DNA from: JAFGGG01 sp964634205
Lineage (GTDB): Bacteria > Spirochaetota > Spirochaetia > SZUA-6 > RPPD01
Reading direction: 5' to 3'
Assembly: GCA_964634205.1 (NCBI GenBank)
Contig: CAZWKE010000002.1
Location: 1-64,000, forward strand
DNA: 64,000 bases
A model generated the notes under the pieces. The model was not told the origin of the DNA, made no database searches, and saw only the letters and a program-made list of their open reading frames with translations. A program made the translations under genes and the position numbers. Positions 25,477-35,063 of the stretch are shown in pieces. Each line of letters begins with the position of its first letter. The first letter of the stretch is position 1.

Positions 25477-26909
25477 TTCGCTTTCCCCTTCAACCCTTTG
25501 AGTATATGGACCCTGAGAAACAGGTTTTTCCCCTTTACCTTTACCTTATACGGTCCCTCGGTTGCAACCTGTTCTTTCACCTTGCGATAAATGCTGTCGG
25601 CAATAATAATCTGCCCGGCCTTGGCCACATCACACAGACGCGATGCGGTGTTCACGTTATCACCGATGATGGTATAGTCGGCGCGGCGCTCGGAACCCAC
25701 CATGCCGAGAATGACCTCGCCCTGGTTGATCCCGATCCCCACCTGGAGGTTGCCGTACTTTGTGTTGCTGTCCCCGGCCAGCTCCCGTTGTATCTGCAGC
25801 GCCGATCTGCAGGCCGAAAGTTCCGGATTGTCATTAGAGAAAAAGGCCACCACCTCGTCTCCCACGTACTTGTCGATGTCACCCTTGTTCCGATGGATGA
25901 TCTCGCTCTGAAAATTAAGAATTTTATTCAGTGACTCCACCACCGCCTCGGGCTGCTTGTTCTCGGCATAGCTGGTGAAGCTTCTGATGTCGGAAAATAA
26001 AATGGTCAGCGGCAGTCTCTCACCCTTTTTCTCGGTCTTTAAGGAGTCAATAGTGGAGCTTGAGACGTACTTGGACAGCTTAAAGCGTTCATGCAGGCCT
26101 TCCACCATTTGGTTGACGGTCTGTCCCAGTGTGCCGATCTCATCCCGGTTTTTTATGGCTACCTTGGATTCAAAATTCCCATTGGTAACCTCCATGCACA
26201 CGTCCCCGATCACCTTGACCGGTTTGATGACGGCGTTTTTCATGAACTGCGAAAGGATAACGGCCAGGCTCAGGACCACGAACACAAAGATGATGATGGA
26301 AAATCCCAGGGTCCGGTACTGGTCGCTGAGTTGACTGGTGATGTCTTTTTCAATCGCGGCCACGCCGCGCGCCGTCGGCAGTTCACCGTGACAGGGTCTG
26401 CATTTGATCGTATTTTCCAGCATTTTGTAAATATCCACATACACCCTATTGTTCTTTATCACCCTGAACGATAACGGTTTGCCCGCGGGGTTGGGCTGCA
26501 GCGCCTGGGAAAAATATCGGTCGAGCGGTTTTTCCCCGTCGTCCTGCCGGTTGGCTGCGGGATGGAATTTTTCAAAACCCCAGCGCCGGTTAACCGACTC
26601 GATGGTGGTATTGTCCGAAAAGGCCTTTTTCCCGGTCTGCCGGAAGATGGTGATTTTGTTTTCGCCGATAGAGGCGATGTTTTCAAAATAGCCCTGGGCC
26701 AGGGACGCCTGGCCGGGAATCATGATCGTGCGGATTGTTTGATACAGGTATTCGGCCTCCTGGTTCAAACTCTTATTGTTCAAGGTATTGGTGGTGGAAG
26801 AGATGTACCAGTAAGAAAGGCCGATGATGGTCCCAATCCCGATAATGAGGGTAAGCACGATAATGGTATTGACTTTTCGCGTAATCGGAGTGAACTTTTC
26901 TGCGGCCAT
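25473..26909 (-). CDS. Haem-c sensor class III adenylate cyclase
   Basis: A 478-aa membrane cyclase. TM1 is about 14-36 and TM2 about 201-222. The extracytoplasmic loop carries a haem c motif CRPCH (170-174), as in DUF3365/Tll0287-like redox or gas sensors. A HAMP domain (about 222-275) leads to the class III cyclase (about 298-460), with metal-binding Asp in FSDIRSF (D307) and VGDEV (D351). K347 and the Thr of DYTIIGD occupy the purine-selecting positions in the way seen in adenylate cyclases. Expected product is cAMP in response to haem state. It is upstream of and overlaps the P460 gene. Confidence 0.88.
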   Translation of the reverse strand: MAAEKFTPITRKVNTIIVLTLIIGIGTIIGLSYWYISSTTNTLNNKSLNQEAEYLYQTIRTIMIPGQASLAQGYFENIASIGENKITIFRQTGKKAFSDNTTIESVNRRWGFEKFHPAANRQDDGEKPLDRYFSQALQPNPAGKPLSFRVIKNNRVYVDIYKMLENTIKCRPCHGELPTARGVAAIEKDITSQLSDQYRTLGFSIIIFVFVVLSLAVILSQFMKNAVIKPVKVIGDVCMEVTNGNFESKVAIKNRDEIGTLGQTVNQMVEGLHERFKLSKYVSSSTIDSLKTEKKGERLPLTILFSDIRSFTSYAENKQPEAVVESLNKILNFQSEIIHRNKGDIDKYVGDEVVAFFSNDNPELSACRSALQIQRELAGDSNTKYGNLQVGIGINQGEVILGMVGSERRADYTIIGDNVNTASRLCDVAKAGQIIIADSIYRKVKEQVATEGPYKVKVKGKNLFLRVHILKGLKGKAK

Positions 26910-27044
26910 GGCGGCTCCTTGATAATAGTGTAATACTAACGGAATATTGTCGCAAGGTACAATAACAAAATTCGGCTTTTTACATGCCGAAATCCCTTTT
27001 TGCGTTTACTTGAAACGACCGGCAAAATGGCGCATACTGCTTTT

Positions 27045-28427
27045 ATGAAAAAAACAGTGCTGTGTGTGTTGCTGCTTATTATGCCGTTATCCATCCTTTG
27101 TGCTTGGTATGCGGCCCAGGTATATTATTCGGACTTCCACTGGCTGGACAACCGGCGATTTATGGTGCTGCGTACGGTAGAGTATACGGGCGCGGCGGGA
27201 AGCCATGCTGAAATACTGGTGGTGGACAGCAGGGACGGCAGCCGCCTTCCCCTGACCCCCCTGATAAAAGGATTTGCCTATTCACTGAAAGGCGGGAAAC
27301 TGTTTGTGCACACGGACTGGGATATCCTCCTGTTCGATTTCAGTGAAGCACCCTCTCCCCGGCCGCGGGTTATCTATAACCTCCATCCGTCATCGGACTT
27401 TAAACGTATCGAAGACCTGGAATGGTTAGCCGAAGGAAAACTGGTATTCACCGTGTTTTCAGCGTTTAACGGTTTGGAGCGGGTAGTGTTCGATTACAAC
27501 ACCGGGCAAAAGACGGCCCGGACCCATATATCCGATGAAGAACGCGCCAAACTGTTTCAAAGGGAACGGGCCCGGTCTTTGTACAAGTACAGGGACCCCG
27601 GTAATGCATATCTGATCCAGGTATCGGCCAATAAGGAATATAAAAGCGCGGCCCGTGATCTGGAAACACTGAAAGACCGTTCCCCCTGTATTATATTCGA
27701 GAATAATTATTACAAGGTTTTTCTGGGTCTCTTCGATTATGAGCGTGACGCGAAAAAAGCGCTGACGGGGATAAAGCGGCTGGGTTACGGCAAAGCGTTT
27801 ATCATCTCCAAACAGACATATGACATCGGGAGTACCTTGATGGCTGAGGGCTCCAATATCTGGTTAAAAACGGCCGCCGGCCCCCGTCCATTGTTTTCGT
27901 CGGCGGGCAGTGTCAGCCCCGTGGCCGTCTACGGGGATTATTTTATTTTTCTGCGGAATGGTTCGGTATATGTATTACAAATCAAGAACGCCCGGCTCAC
28001 CAGGCTTACCATGCCCCTGCACGAAGAGCTGAATGATAACGGTGATCGTTACAACCTCCGCTGGGATGAAGCTTCACGGAGCATTATATTTCCCCACTCG
28101 GACGGAACACAGACTTCGTGTTGGAGCATCGGTGCGGATGGGACGGGATTGACCCGGTTGAAAGGGGAGGGGAGTGCCGCGTGCACGGCCGGGGTTGAGG
28201 GGCTGTATCCCCTGGAAACACTGGACAAGCTGGTTCAGAACTCTTATGCCGAATGGTTTCGCAGCGGTGACAGTAAAGAATATACACTTGAAATCCCGTC
28301 GCAGGGGGCGGGGAGCCTGGTGATCAGGTTCCATTTCACTTCTTCCGGTACCTATTGGAGTGACAGTGTATCGGTGAAATCCGGAGAAAAAAAACGCCTG
28401 CTTTTAGAGAGCATCAGCAACTGGTGA
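27045..28427 (+). CDS. Exported protein with an internal SPOR domain
   Basis: I choose the ATG at 27045 because the protein then begins MKKTVLCVLLLIMPL, a good signal peptide; an in-frame TTG at 27000 would spoil it. Residues about 25-165 and 260-420 look like beta-propeller blades (LVVDSRDGSRLPL; IWLKTAAGPRPL). Between them, residues about 187-256 form a SPOR-like domain (YLIQVSANKEY, YYKVFLGLFD), a fold that binds denuded peptidoglycan. An envelope or cell-division-site role is inferred. No obvious ribosome binding site is seen. Confidence 0.6.
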   Translation: MKKTVLCVLLLIMPLSILCAWYAAQVYYSDFHWLDNRRFMVLRTVEYTGAAGSHAEILVVDSRDGSRLPLTPLIKGFAYSLKGGKLFVHTDWDILLFDFSEAPSPRPRVIYNLHPSSDFKRIEDLEWLAEGKLVFTVFSAFNGLERVVFDYNTGQKTARTHISDEERAKLFQRERARSLYKYRDPGNAYLIQVSANKEYKSAARDLETLKDRSPCIIFENNYYKVFLGLFDYERDAKKALTGIKRLGYGKAFIISKQTYDIGSTLMAEGSNIWLKTAAGPRPLFSSAGSVSPVAVYGDYFIFLRNGSVYVLQIKNARLTRLTMPLHEELNDNGDRYNLRWDEASRSIIFPHSDGTQTSCWSIGADGTGLTRLKGEGSAACTAGVEGLYPLETLDKLVQNSYAEWFRSGDSKEYTLEIPSQGAGSLVIRFHFTSSGTYWSDSVSVKSGEKKRLLLESISNW

Positions 28428-28516
28428 GGTGTTTCGCGTCAAGAGGACAAGGGTTGGAGATTCCTGCGTATAAATACTTGCAAGCAGCTTCCCGGTCTCC
28501 TATCATTTAGAGGAGG

Positions 28517-31339
28517 ATGGCAAAACAAAAGCAAAGACCCACGGTAGGTTTCCTTACGCATTCCATTTCGGACGGCTACGGGCGTTCGCTGCTGGAGGCT
28601 CTGCTGCACGCGGCCAAGCGCTATGATACCAACCTTATCTGTTATGTGGGTAATGACTATAAAATAAAAAGGGGCTACGAGGCGCAGGGGAATATCGTCT
28701 ATAGTTTTATCGACGAGCGGCGGATTGACGGTGTTATTTTTTCCGGCGGGGCCATCAGTAATTATATTTCCGCCGGGGAGTTTACCGAGTTCTGTCACAG
28801 CTACGGCGGTATGGCCAAGGCCTCTATTGCCGCGGTTGCCGAAGGTGTGCCCTCGGTCATAATCGACAACCATGGTGGGGTTATCCAGGCCATGGACCAT
28901 CTGGTTACGGTGCACGGGCACAAGAGAATCCTGGCCATCAAGGGCCCCAAGGCCAATACCGAAGCCGGGATTCGCTTCCGGGCATACCGCGAGGCCCTTG
29001 CCAAACACAACCTGGAGTATGATCCCGGCCTGGTCAGCGGAGACGGAGATTTCCAGCGCACCTATGCCACGAACTTCCTTACCCGGTACCTGGAAAAGCA
29101 TGGGGTGAACTTTGACGCCATTATTACCTTTTCCGATCCGGACGCCGAGGGCTGTATGTCCGTGTTGATAGAAAAAGGCATAAACATCCCGGGAGACGTG
29201 GCCCTGGTGGGATTCAATGATATGGACAAGGTGGTCACCTACCTGCCCTCTCCCCTGACCACGGTGCACCAACCCGTGTACGAGCAGGCCTATAAGGCCT
29301 TTGAGCTGGTGATAGACCAGCTTGCCGGTAAAGTGGTGCCGGAAGTAGTCCATGTAAAAACAAATTTGGCCGTCCGCCAGTCATGCGGCTGCCACTCGCA
29401 GACCGCGCTTGAGTCCGAGGTGGAAACATTAGTCATCGTGCACCGGGACATGAGGCTTACCATTCCCAAGGTCAAACTCATGCACGAGATCCTCGATGCC
29501 GGCCTGAACGAAAACGTCGATGTAGACAGACAATATTTCTCCAAAATCTTCGACGCCTTTCATAGCGATCTTGGCGGCAATAATTACGAGTTCATCACCG
29601 CCATAGAGGCAGCGGTCCAGATTCTGCGCGTGCCCAAACCCATCAGCTTCTGGCATAACTTTATCTCTCATTTCAGGCGCTGCTACCTGCATTACATCAC
29701 CGACCATGAACTGGAGCGCAGGGCCGAGAATCTCTGGCAGCAGGCGCGTATTGTCATCAGCGAAATTTTAAACCGCAGCCAGTTATATGAACTGGAGCGT
29801 TCACTGACCTCGGAGACCAGGATGATCCGGCGGTTGGGGGAGCAGATGATCACCTCCATTGAAATGGATGAGATGATGTCCACTCTGGAAGATACGCTGC
29901 CCGGTATGGGGATCGACAGTTGTTACATCTCGTTATATGACGATGTATCCATGCCTCCGCAGTGGTCACGGCTTATTTTCGGATTCAGGGAGAACAAGCA
30001 GCTGGAATTGGAAGACCAGAACGGGGTGCGCTTCCGGACGCGCCGTCTGGTACCTCCCGATTTTCTTCCCGCCGACCGGCGTTACTCAATGGCCCTCCTG
30101 CCGCTTTATATCAAGGAGGAACAGATTGGACTGGTGTTTTTTGAGGCAAGCCTGCGCAGCGCATTGATCTATGAATCGCTGCAAAGCCAGTTAAGCAGTG
30201 CGCTCCGTTCCGCCACCCTGGTAAGGCAGATAAACAAACTGTCACACGCGGTCAAGTACAGCGCTTCCAGTATCTTCATTACCGACGCAAAAGGCAACAT
30301 CGAGTATGTGAACCCGACCTTTCAAGAGCAGACCGGGTACAGCGCGCAGGAGATTTTCGGGAAACAGATGAGCATACTCTTTGCCGCGGAAAACCCCCCT
30401 GCGCTGTTGGAGAAGATTAAAAAGACCGTATCCGCGGGAAAAATCTGGACCGGTGACCTTTTGAACAGGAAAAAAAACAACGGCACCTACTGGGTGCTGA
30501 CCTCGATTTCACCTGTACACCATTTTAACAAGATCATCAATTACGCGGTTATCCAGGAGGACATCACCGAACACCGCGATCTGGAACAGAAACTTCAGGA
30601 TTCGCTGCAAAAAATCAACCATGAGCTGGAGACCGCCAGAAACGTGCAGCGCGCCGTGCTGCCCCAGAACCTGGATGAAATCTACGGGAAGCATATCCAC
30701 GCCTACTTTAAAACCTCCGGTTCGATCGGCGGGGATATTTATGATGTCAAGCGCGTGGGTTTAAATCGTTACGCTTTTATGGTGGCGGATGTGTCCGGTC
30801 ACGGAATCCCGGCCGCGCTTTTTTCCTTTATAGCCAAAAATTCGTTTTCCGGGAACTCCAACCCCTTAAGCACCGCGGGGCAGATCCTTTCCGCCATGAA
30901 TGCGGACATTACCAGAGATATTACCGGAGGTAATTTTATCACCGCGTTTTTGGGTATCCTGGACAGGGAGAAAATGTGTTTTGAGTTTTCCTCGGCCGGA
31001 CATCCGCCCGCACTTTTGTACCGGCGGGCGGAAGGGACCGTGGAGCGCCTGATCAGCACAAATCCGTTTATGGGTCTGACCGGAAAACATACCTATACCT
31101 GCGTAACCAAAAAGGTCGAGTCCGGAGACAGGGTGCTTCTTTACTCGGACGGGCTCATCGAAGCCTCGGATGCCGAGGGCCGTTTGTATGATATTGCACG
31201 CGTGGAAAAGCTGCTTGTTTCGTCGGCGGGAAAGTCCGTGACCCAGGCCGCCGGCAACCTGATTGACGATCTGAATAATTTTATTCACGGAAATGAACAA
31301 AAGGACGATCTGACCTTTATTCTATTCGAAATAATTTAA
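28517..31339 (+). CDS. LacI-type sensor / GAF-like / PAS / SpoIIE-type phosphatase
   Basis: A 940-aa cytoplasmic protein. Residues 8-285 are a LacI/GalR-type ligand-binding domain (VGFNDMDKV near 231) ending in CGC (290-292). A helical region leads to a GAF-like domain (about 440-570, SCYISLYDD), a PAS domain (about 575-690) and a coiled coil. A PP2C/SpoIIE phosphatase follows (about 705-940) with metal-binding Asp in GGDIYDV, VADVSGHG, YSDG and KDDLTF. It should link sugar binding to dephosphorylation of an anti-sigma-antagonist, but no such partner lies nearby. AGGAGG abuts the ATG with no spacer, which is unusual, yet no better start exists. Confidence 0.88.
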   Translation: MAKQKQRPTVGFLTHSISDGYGRSLLEALLHAAKRYDTNLICYVGNDYKIKRGYEAQGNIVYSFIDERRIDGVIFSGGAISNYISAGEFTEFCHSYGGMAKASIAAVAEGVPSVIIDNHGGVIQAMDHLVTVHGHKRILAIKGPKANTEAGIRFRAYREALAKHNLEYDPGLVSGDGDFQRTYATNFLTRYLEKHGVNFDAIITFSDPDAEGCMSVLIEKGINIPGDVALVGFNDMDKVVTYLPSPLTTVHQPVYEQAYKAFELVIDQLAGKVVPEVVHVKTNLAVRQSCGCHSQTALESEVETLVIVHRDMRLTIPKVKLMHEILDAGLNENVDVDRQYFSKIFDAFHSDLGGNNYEFITAIEAAVQILRVPKPISFWHNFISHFRRCYLHYITDHELERRAENLWQQARIVISEILNRSQLYELERSLTSETRMIRRLGEQMITSIEMDEMMSTLEDTLPGMGIDSCYISLYDDVSMPPQWSRLIFGFRENKQLELEDQNGVRFRTRRLVPPDFLPADRRYSMALLPLYIKEEQIGLVFFEASLRSALIYESLQSQLSSALRSATLVRQINKLSHAVKYSASSIFITDAKGNIEYVNPTFQEQTGYSAQEIFGKQMSILFAAENPPALLEKIKKTVSAGKIWTGDLLNRKKNNGTYWVLTSISPVHHFNKIINYAVIQEDITEHRDLEQKLQDSLQKINHELETARNVQRAVLPQNLDEIYGKHIHAYFKTSGSIGGDIYDVKRVGLNRYAFMVADVSGHGIPAALFSFIAKNSFSGNSNPLSTAGQILSAMNADITRDITGGNFITAFLGILDREKMCFEFSSAGHPPALLYRRAEGTVERLISTNPFMGLTGKHTYTCVTKKVESGDRVLLYSDGLIEASDAEGRLYDIARVEKLLVSSAGKSVTQAAGNLIDDLNNFIHGNEQKDDLTFILFEII

Positions 31340-31420
31340 ACGAAAGTTTTGTTTGCTTATTTATACTATTTCAACTATAATGAACCATTAGAATAGGATT
31401 AATGAATTATTTATTATTGA

Positions 31421-31436
31421 CCTATCATAAGATAGG
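31421..31436. promoter_or_regulatory. Inverted repeat upstream of the radical SAM gene
   Basis: CCTATC and GATAGG flank ATAA in the AT-rich 218-base gap before the radical SAM gene. No T-run follows on the plus strand, so an operator or RNA hairpin is more likely than a terminator. Confidence 0.35.
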
Positions 31437-31557
31437 TTGCACAAAGTATACACATAAAAAGCATTCCCTTCTATATTTCTCCTTTACTGATCCTATCAAA
31501 ACCTCCCAATTTAGATCGGATACTTTTTTTTAGGTATGAAAGGAGAATTGAAAACTT

Positions 31558-32937
31558 ATGCAGGATAAAAAAACAATTTTACTGATTGCGCCGGCACACA
31601 GTATCGCCGAACACAGCAGGCTGAAGAATAATAGAAATATTCGCATGCCCATGATTTCCCTGCTTTACATTGCGGCCATGACCCCGGAGGACAGATATCG
31701 GGTGGAAATCGTTGAAGAGGATGTCCAGACCGTGGATTTTACGGCGGATTGCGACATGGTGGGAATTACCGCTATGACCGCAAGCGCTCCCAGGGCCTAT
31801 GAAATAGCGGATGAGTTTATGCGCAGGGGGAAGAAGGTGGTCATGGGAGGGATTCATCCCACGGTACTGCCGAACGAGGCCGGAGAACACTGCGACGCGG
31901 TGGTGGTCGGAGAGGCTGAAACCGTTTGGCACCGGTTGTTGGATGATTTTGATTCCGGGTCCCTAAGACCTGTTTACAAGGGGGGGTTGACGGAAAACCT
32001 CGATGCGTATCCCTTACCCCGGCGGGACCTCATCAAATTCCCCGGCGTATTGAACATTCAACCTATTGTCTCGTCCAGGGGCTGTCCCTATTGTTGTGAC
32101 TTTTGCAGCGTCTGGAAATTTTTCGGCCGCAAGGTGCGGCACGTAAGTGTGGAGCGGGTGGTAGAGGATATTAAAAGCGCCGGGACCCGCAATTTTATGT
32201 TTCTGGATGACAATATCATCGGGGACAGGGTATATGCCAAGGCATTGTTAAAGGCGCTTATCCCCCTGAAAATACGCTGGATCGGTCAGGCTTCCATTTC
32301 TTTTGTAAAGGACGAAGAGCTGCTTTCGCTGTTGGTAAAAAGCGGTTGCACGGCCCTGTTTATCGGGCTGGAGTCCGTTTCCGTGGAGAAAATAAAATAT
32401 CTGAAAAAGGGCATGAAGGATCTGCAGGCCACCACGGACGCGGTAAACAAGATACGGAAAAGCGGCATAGCCGTTCATGCCTCAATTGTGTTCGGACTGG
32501 ATAATGATGATCCGTCGATCTTCGATCAGACCCTGGAGTTTATGTTCAAAACCAAAATAAACTCAGCTTCGTTCAATATCCTTACCCCTTACCCCGGGAC
32601 CGATGTCTATGACCGATTTAAAGCCCAGGGCAGGCTGATCACGGAAAACTGGAAGTTCTATGATCATTGTACGGCTACCTTTATCCCCAAAAACATGACG
32701 ATCGACCAGCTTGTCGATGGGTATATGTATGTCAGGGAAAAGTTTTTTAAGTTTTCCGCTGTCTTTAAAAGATCATTGGGAAACTGGAGGCATCCGCTGG
32801 CCTTCTGGCTTCCGAACCTTACCTACTGGAAAAACCTTAAAATGGACAGAGTGATTGAAGAGCACCAACTGCAAAAGCTGGTGGAGATGATAGCACAAAA
32901 GGGCTTGAATCCCGGTTTGAACAAGATGAATATCTAG
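31558..32937 (+). CDS. B12-binding-domain radical SAM enzyme
   Basis: A 459-aa enzyme of the cobalamin-dependent radical SAM class. The N-terminal 130 residues form a B12-binding-like Rossmann domain (VVMGGIHPTVLP), though the DxHxxG base-off motif is not seen. The radical SAM cluster ligands are C176, C180 and C183 (GCPYCCDFC), followed by LDDNIIGD and ESVSVEKIKYLKKGM. A C-terminal helical tail of about 90 residues follows. Related proteins act on lipids, hopanoids or natural products; the substrate is unknown. AAAGGAG precedes the ATG. Confidence 0.87.
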   Translation: MQDKKTILLIAPAHSIAEHSRLKNNRNIRMPMISLLYIAAMTPEDRYRVEIVEEDVQTVDFTADCDMVGITAMTASAPRAYEIADEFMRRGKKVVMGGIHPTVLPNEAGEHCDAVVVGEAETVWHRLLDDFDSGSLRPVYKGGLTENLDAYPLPRRDLIKFPGVLNIQPIVSSRGCPYCCDFCSVWKFFGRKVRHVSVERVVEDIKSAGTRNFMFLDDNIIGDRVYAKALLKALIPLKIRWIGQASISFVKDEELLSLLVKSGCTALFIGLESVSVEKIKYLKKGMKDLQATTDAVNKIRKSGIAVHASIVFGLDNDDPSIFDQTLEFMFKTKINSASFNILTPYPGTDVYDRFKAQGRLITENWKFYDHCTATFIPKNMTIDQLVDGYMYVREKFFKFSAVFKRSLGNWRHPLAFWLPNLTYWKNLKMDRVIEEHQLQKLVEMIAQKGLNPGLNKMNI

Positions 32938-33009
32938 GAAAGAAATCCGGGTCGGCGGGGGAGGGCTTCGGCAGATAGGGGCGGTTTTCCGCAGGCCGGT
33001 GCGGGATGG

Positions 33010-34410
33010 TTATTTTCCCGAATCTTCTCCTATAAGCAGCATATACAGGTCCATCAGGTTTGTCCCGGTGGGCCCTGTTTTTATTAAATTTCCCGTTTTG
33101 CTGAAAAAACCGTAAGAATCGTTACGCGCAAGATATTCATCCGGGCTGAGTCCCCTGCCGACGGCCCGCTGCAGGGTGTTTCCGTCGCACCAGGCGCCGG
33201 CGGCGTCTGTGGGGCCGTCCGTCCCGTCGCTTCCCGCGCAAAACACAAGTGTTTCCGTAAGGCCCGCAATTCCGATGACGGCCTGCAAAACGCACTCCTG
33301 GTTCCGGCCGCCCCTGCCGTTTCCGCGCAGGGTGACGGTGGTCTCTCCGCCCAACAGGATGCAGACAGGGGGGGCGGCGGGCCGCTCCCGACGCTTTATC
33401 TCGCGGGCAATCGCCGCCAGGAAATTTCCCAGCTCACGCGCCTCCCCCCTGACGCACGAGGTAAGTACCAGGGTGTGAAAACCAAGGCGCCGCGTCTCCG
33501 CCGCCGCCGCGTCCAGCAGCAGGCTGTTCGACCCTACAACCGCGGTATACACGTTTTTGAAGATCGCATCCCCGGGCTTCGGGGTTTCGCCGCCCGCTCC
33601 CGCCTTAAGCCGGGCAAGCACGGTCCCGGGGATTTTTCCCCGCAGCCCGTATCGGTCCAGTACGTGCAGGGCGTCCGTAAAGGTGGTGGGGTCGGCGCTG
33701 AAGGGACCGGAGGCGATGGTATCCTCCCGGTCATAAAGAACGTCGGAAAGCAGCAGGTTGAGTACCGTGGCCGGGGCCGACGCCCGGGCCAACCTGCCGC
33801 CCTTTACCAGGGAAAGGTGTTTGCGTACCGTATTGATCTCATCGATGGACGCGCCGCAACCCAGCAGGGCCCTGGTGACGGAGACCTTCTGCTCCAGGCC
33901 GATACCGGGCGGCGGGGCCGACAACAGGGCGGAGCCGCCCCCGGAGATGAGTGATATCACCAGGTCATGCCCGCTGAGCGCGGCCAGCCGCCGCAGTACC
34001 CGGTGCGCAGCCTCTTCTCCGCGTCGGTCGGGCAGGGGGTGCCCGGCCTCGGTGCAGGCTAGACGGGAGAGCGGTCCGCTGTAGCCGTCCTTTACCACAA
34101 CAATCCCGTCCCAGGGCAGTTCGCACTGTGCAAGCAGCTCTTCCACGGCCCGGGCCATGGCGGCAGCGGCCTTGCCGACCGCCAGCACGAATACTTTCCG
34201 GAACGCGCACAGAGGGAATGTCTTGTCGATGCCGTGGAGCCTAAGCGTACCGCCCTTTAGGGTGAGGGAGCCGTCCGACTTGGAAAGGGGTCTGCCTTTT
34301 CGGGCTGAGGGACCGCCCTCCAGGGTGAGCGCGCGCCCTACGCAGGCGTATGGGTCGGCCGCGGCCAGGGCGCAATTAAAAATGCTGTGCGCGGCCTTAA
34401 GCAGGGTCAT
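33010..34410 (-). CDS. Glycerate 2-kinase (MOFRL family)
   Basis: Phosphorylates glycerate to 2-phosphoglycerate using ATP. The 466-aa protein has the family N-terminal domain (LISGGGSALLSAP, INTVRKHLS) and the C-terminal MOFRL domain (LGGETTVTLRGNGRGGRNQE, then SDGTDGPTDAAGA). Residues 25-65 hold an unusual Lys/Gly/Leu-rich insert just after the first helix. Its start overlaps the nth stop by 4 bases, so it lies last in an nth-containing operon although the functions differ. Confidence 0.92.
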   Translation of the reverse strand: MTLLKAAHSIFNCALAAADPYACVGRALTLEGGPSARKGRPLSKSDGSLTLKGGTLRLHGIDKTFPLCAFRKVFVLAVGKAAAAMARAVEELLAQCELPWDGIVVVKDGYSGPLSRLACTEAGHPLPDRRGEEAAHRVLRRLAALSGHDLVISLISGGGSALLSAPPPGIGLEQKVSVTRALLGCGASIDEINTVRKHLSLVKGGRLARASAPATVLNLLLSDVLYDREDTIASGPFSADPTTFTDALHVLDRYGLRGKIPGTVLARLKAGAGGETPKPGDAIFKNVYTAVVGSNSLLLDAAAAETRRLGFHTLVLTSCVRGEARELGNFLAAIAREIKRRERPAAPPVCILLGGETTVTLRGNGRGGRNQECVLQAVIGIAGLTETLVFCAGSDGTDGPTDAAGAWCDGNTLQRAVGRGLSPDEYLARNDSYGFFSKTGNLIKTGPTGTNLMDLYMLLIGEDSGK

Positions 34411-35063
34411 GCGGCAGTGGTCTTGTCCGGGAACGGGCAGAGTATTTTGATTTCACATGCCGGGCACCGGGGTTTGCGTGCCGTGCAGCGGTAGCGGCCG
34501 TGGTAGTTTACGGCCCCGGAAAAGCCGGTCTGTATCTCTTCCGGCAGAATGGCGCGCAGGTCTTTCTCGATTTTATCGGGATTGGTGTTGTCCGTCAGTC
34601 CGAGGCGGCCGGTCACGCGTTTGAAATGCGTGTCCACAATCACGGCCGGTTTTTGGTAACAGTATCCCGCGATTACATTGGCGGTCTTTCTGCCGATGCC
34701 CGGCAGGGCCACCAACTCTTCTATTGTTTCCGGGACCCGGCCTGCGTACTGCTCCACCAGGGCGGCCCCGAGTTTTTTCAGGTTGCGTGTCTTGTTCCTG
34801 AAAAAACCGGTAGGATGGATGATATCCTCCAGCTCCTTTTCCCCGGCCTTTACCAGGCCGTGCGCGTCGGGGAACCTGGCGAACAGCCCGGGGGTAACCG
34901 TGTTCACCCGCTCGTCCGTGCACTGGGCGGCCAGGATTGTGGCTACCAAAAGCTCATAGGCGTTTTTATACGTTAAGAGCGGGCGCGCGTCGGGGTAGAT
35001 CTTTATCAGGATCTCATAGATTTCACGCGCGCGCTTTTTTCTTTCTGTGGGTAAAGAACTCAT
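34407..35063 (-). CDS. nth: Endonuclease III
   Basis: A bifunctional DNA glycosylase/AP lyase for oxidised pyrimidines. The 218-aa protein has the helix-hairpin-helix LPGIGRKTAN with catalytic K126, the aspartate D144 in VDTHFKRV, and a C-terminal 4Fe-4S loop (C193, C200, C203, C209). The ATG at 35063 follows GAGGAG and lies 41 bases inside the polX gene, a tight coupling of two base-excision-repair genes. Confidence 0.96.
   Translation of the reverse strand: MSSLPTERKKRAREIYEILIKIYPDARPLLTYKNAYELLVATILAAQCTDERVNTVTPGLFARFPDAHGLVKAGEKELEDIIHPTGFFRNKTRNLKKLGAALVEQYAGRVPETIEELVALPGIGRKTANVIAGYCYQKPAVIVDTHFKRVTGRLGLTDNTNPDKIEKDLRAILPEEIQTGFSGAVNYHGRYRCTARKPRCPACEIKILCPFPDKTTAA

Noticed and set aside
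27000..27044. TTG start for the SPOR protein
   Set aside because: It adds 15 polar residues before a good signal peptide and has no ribosome binding site.
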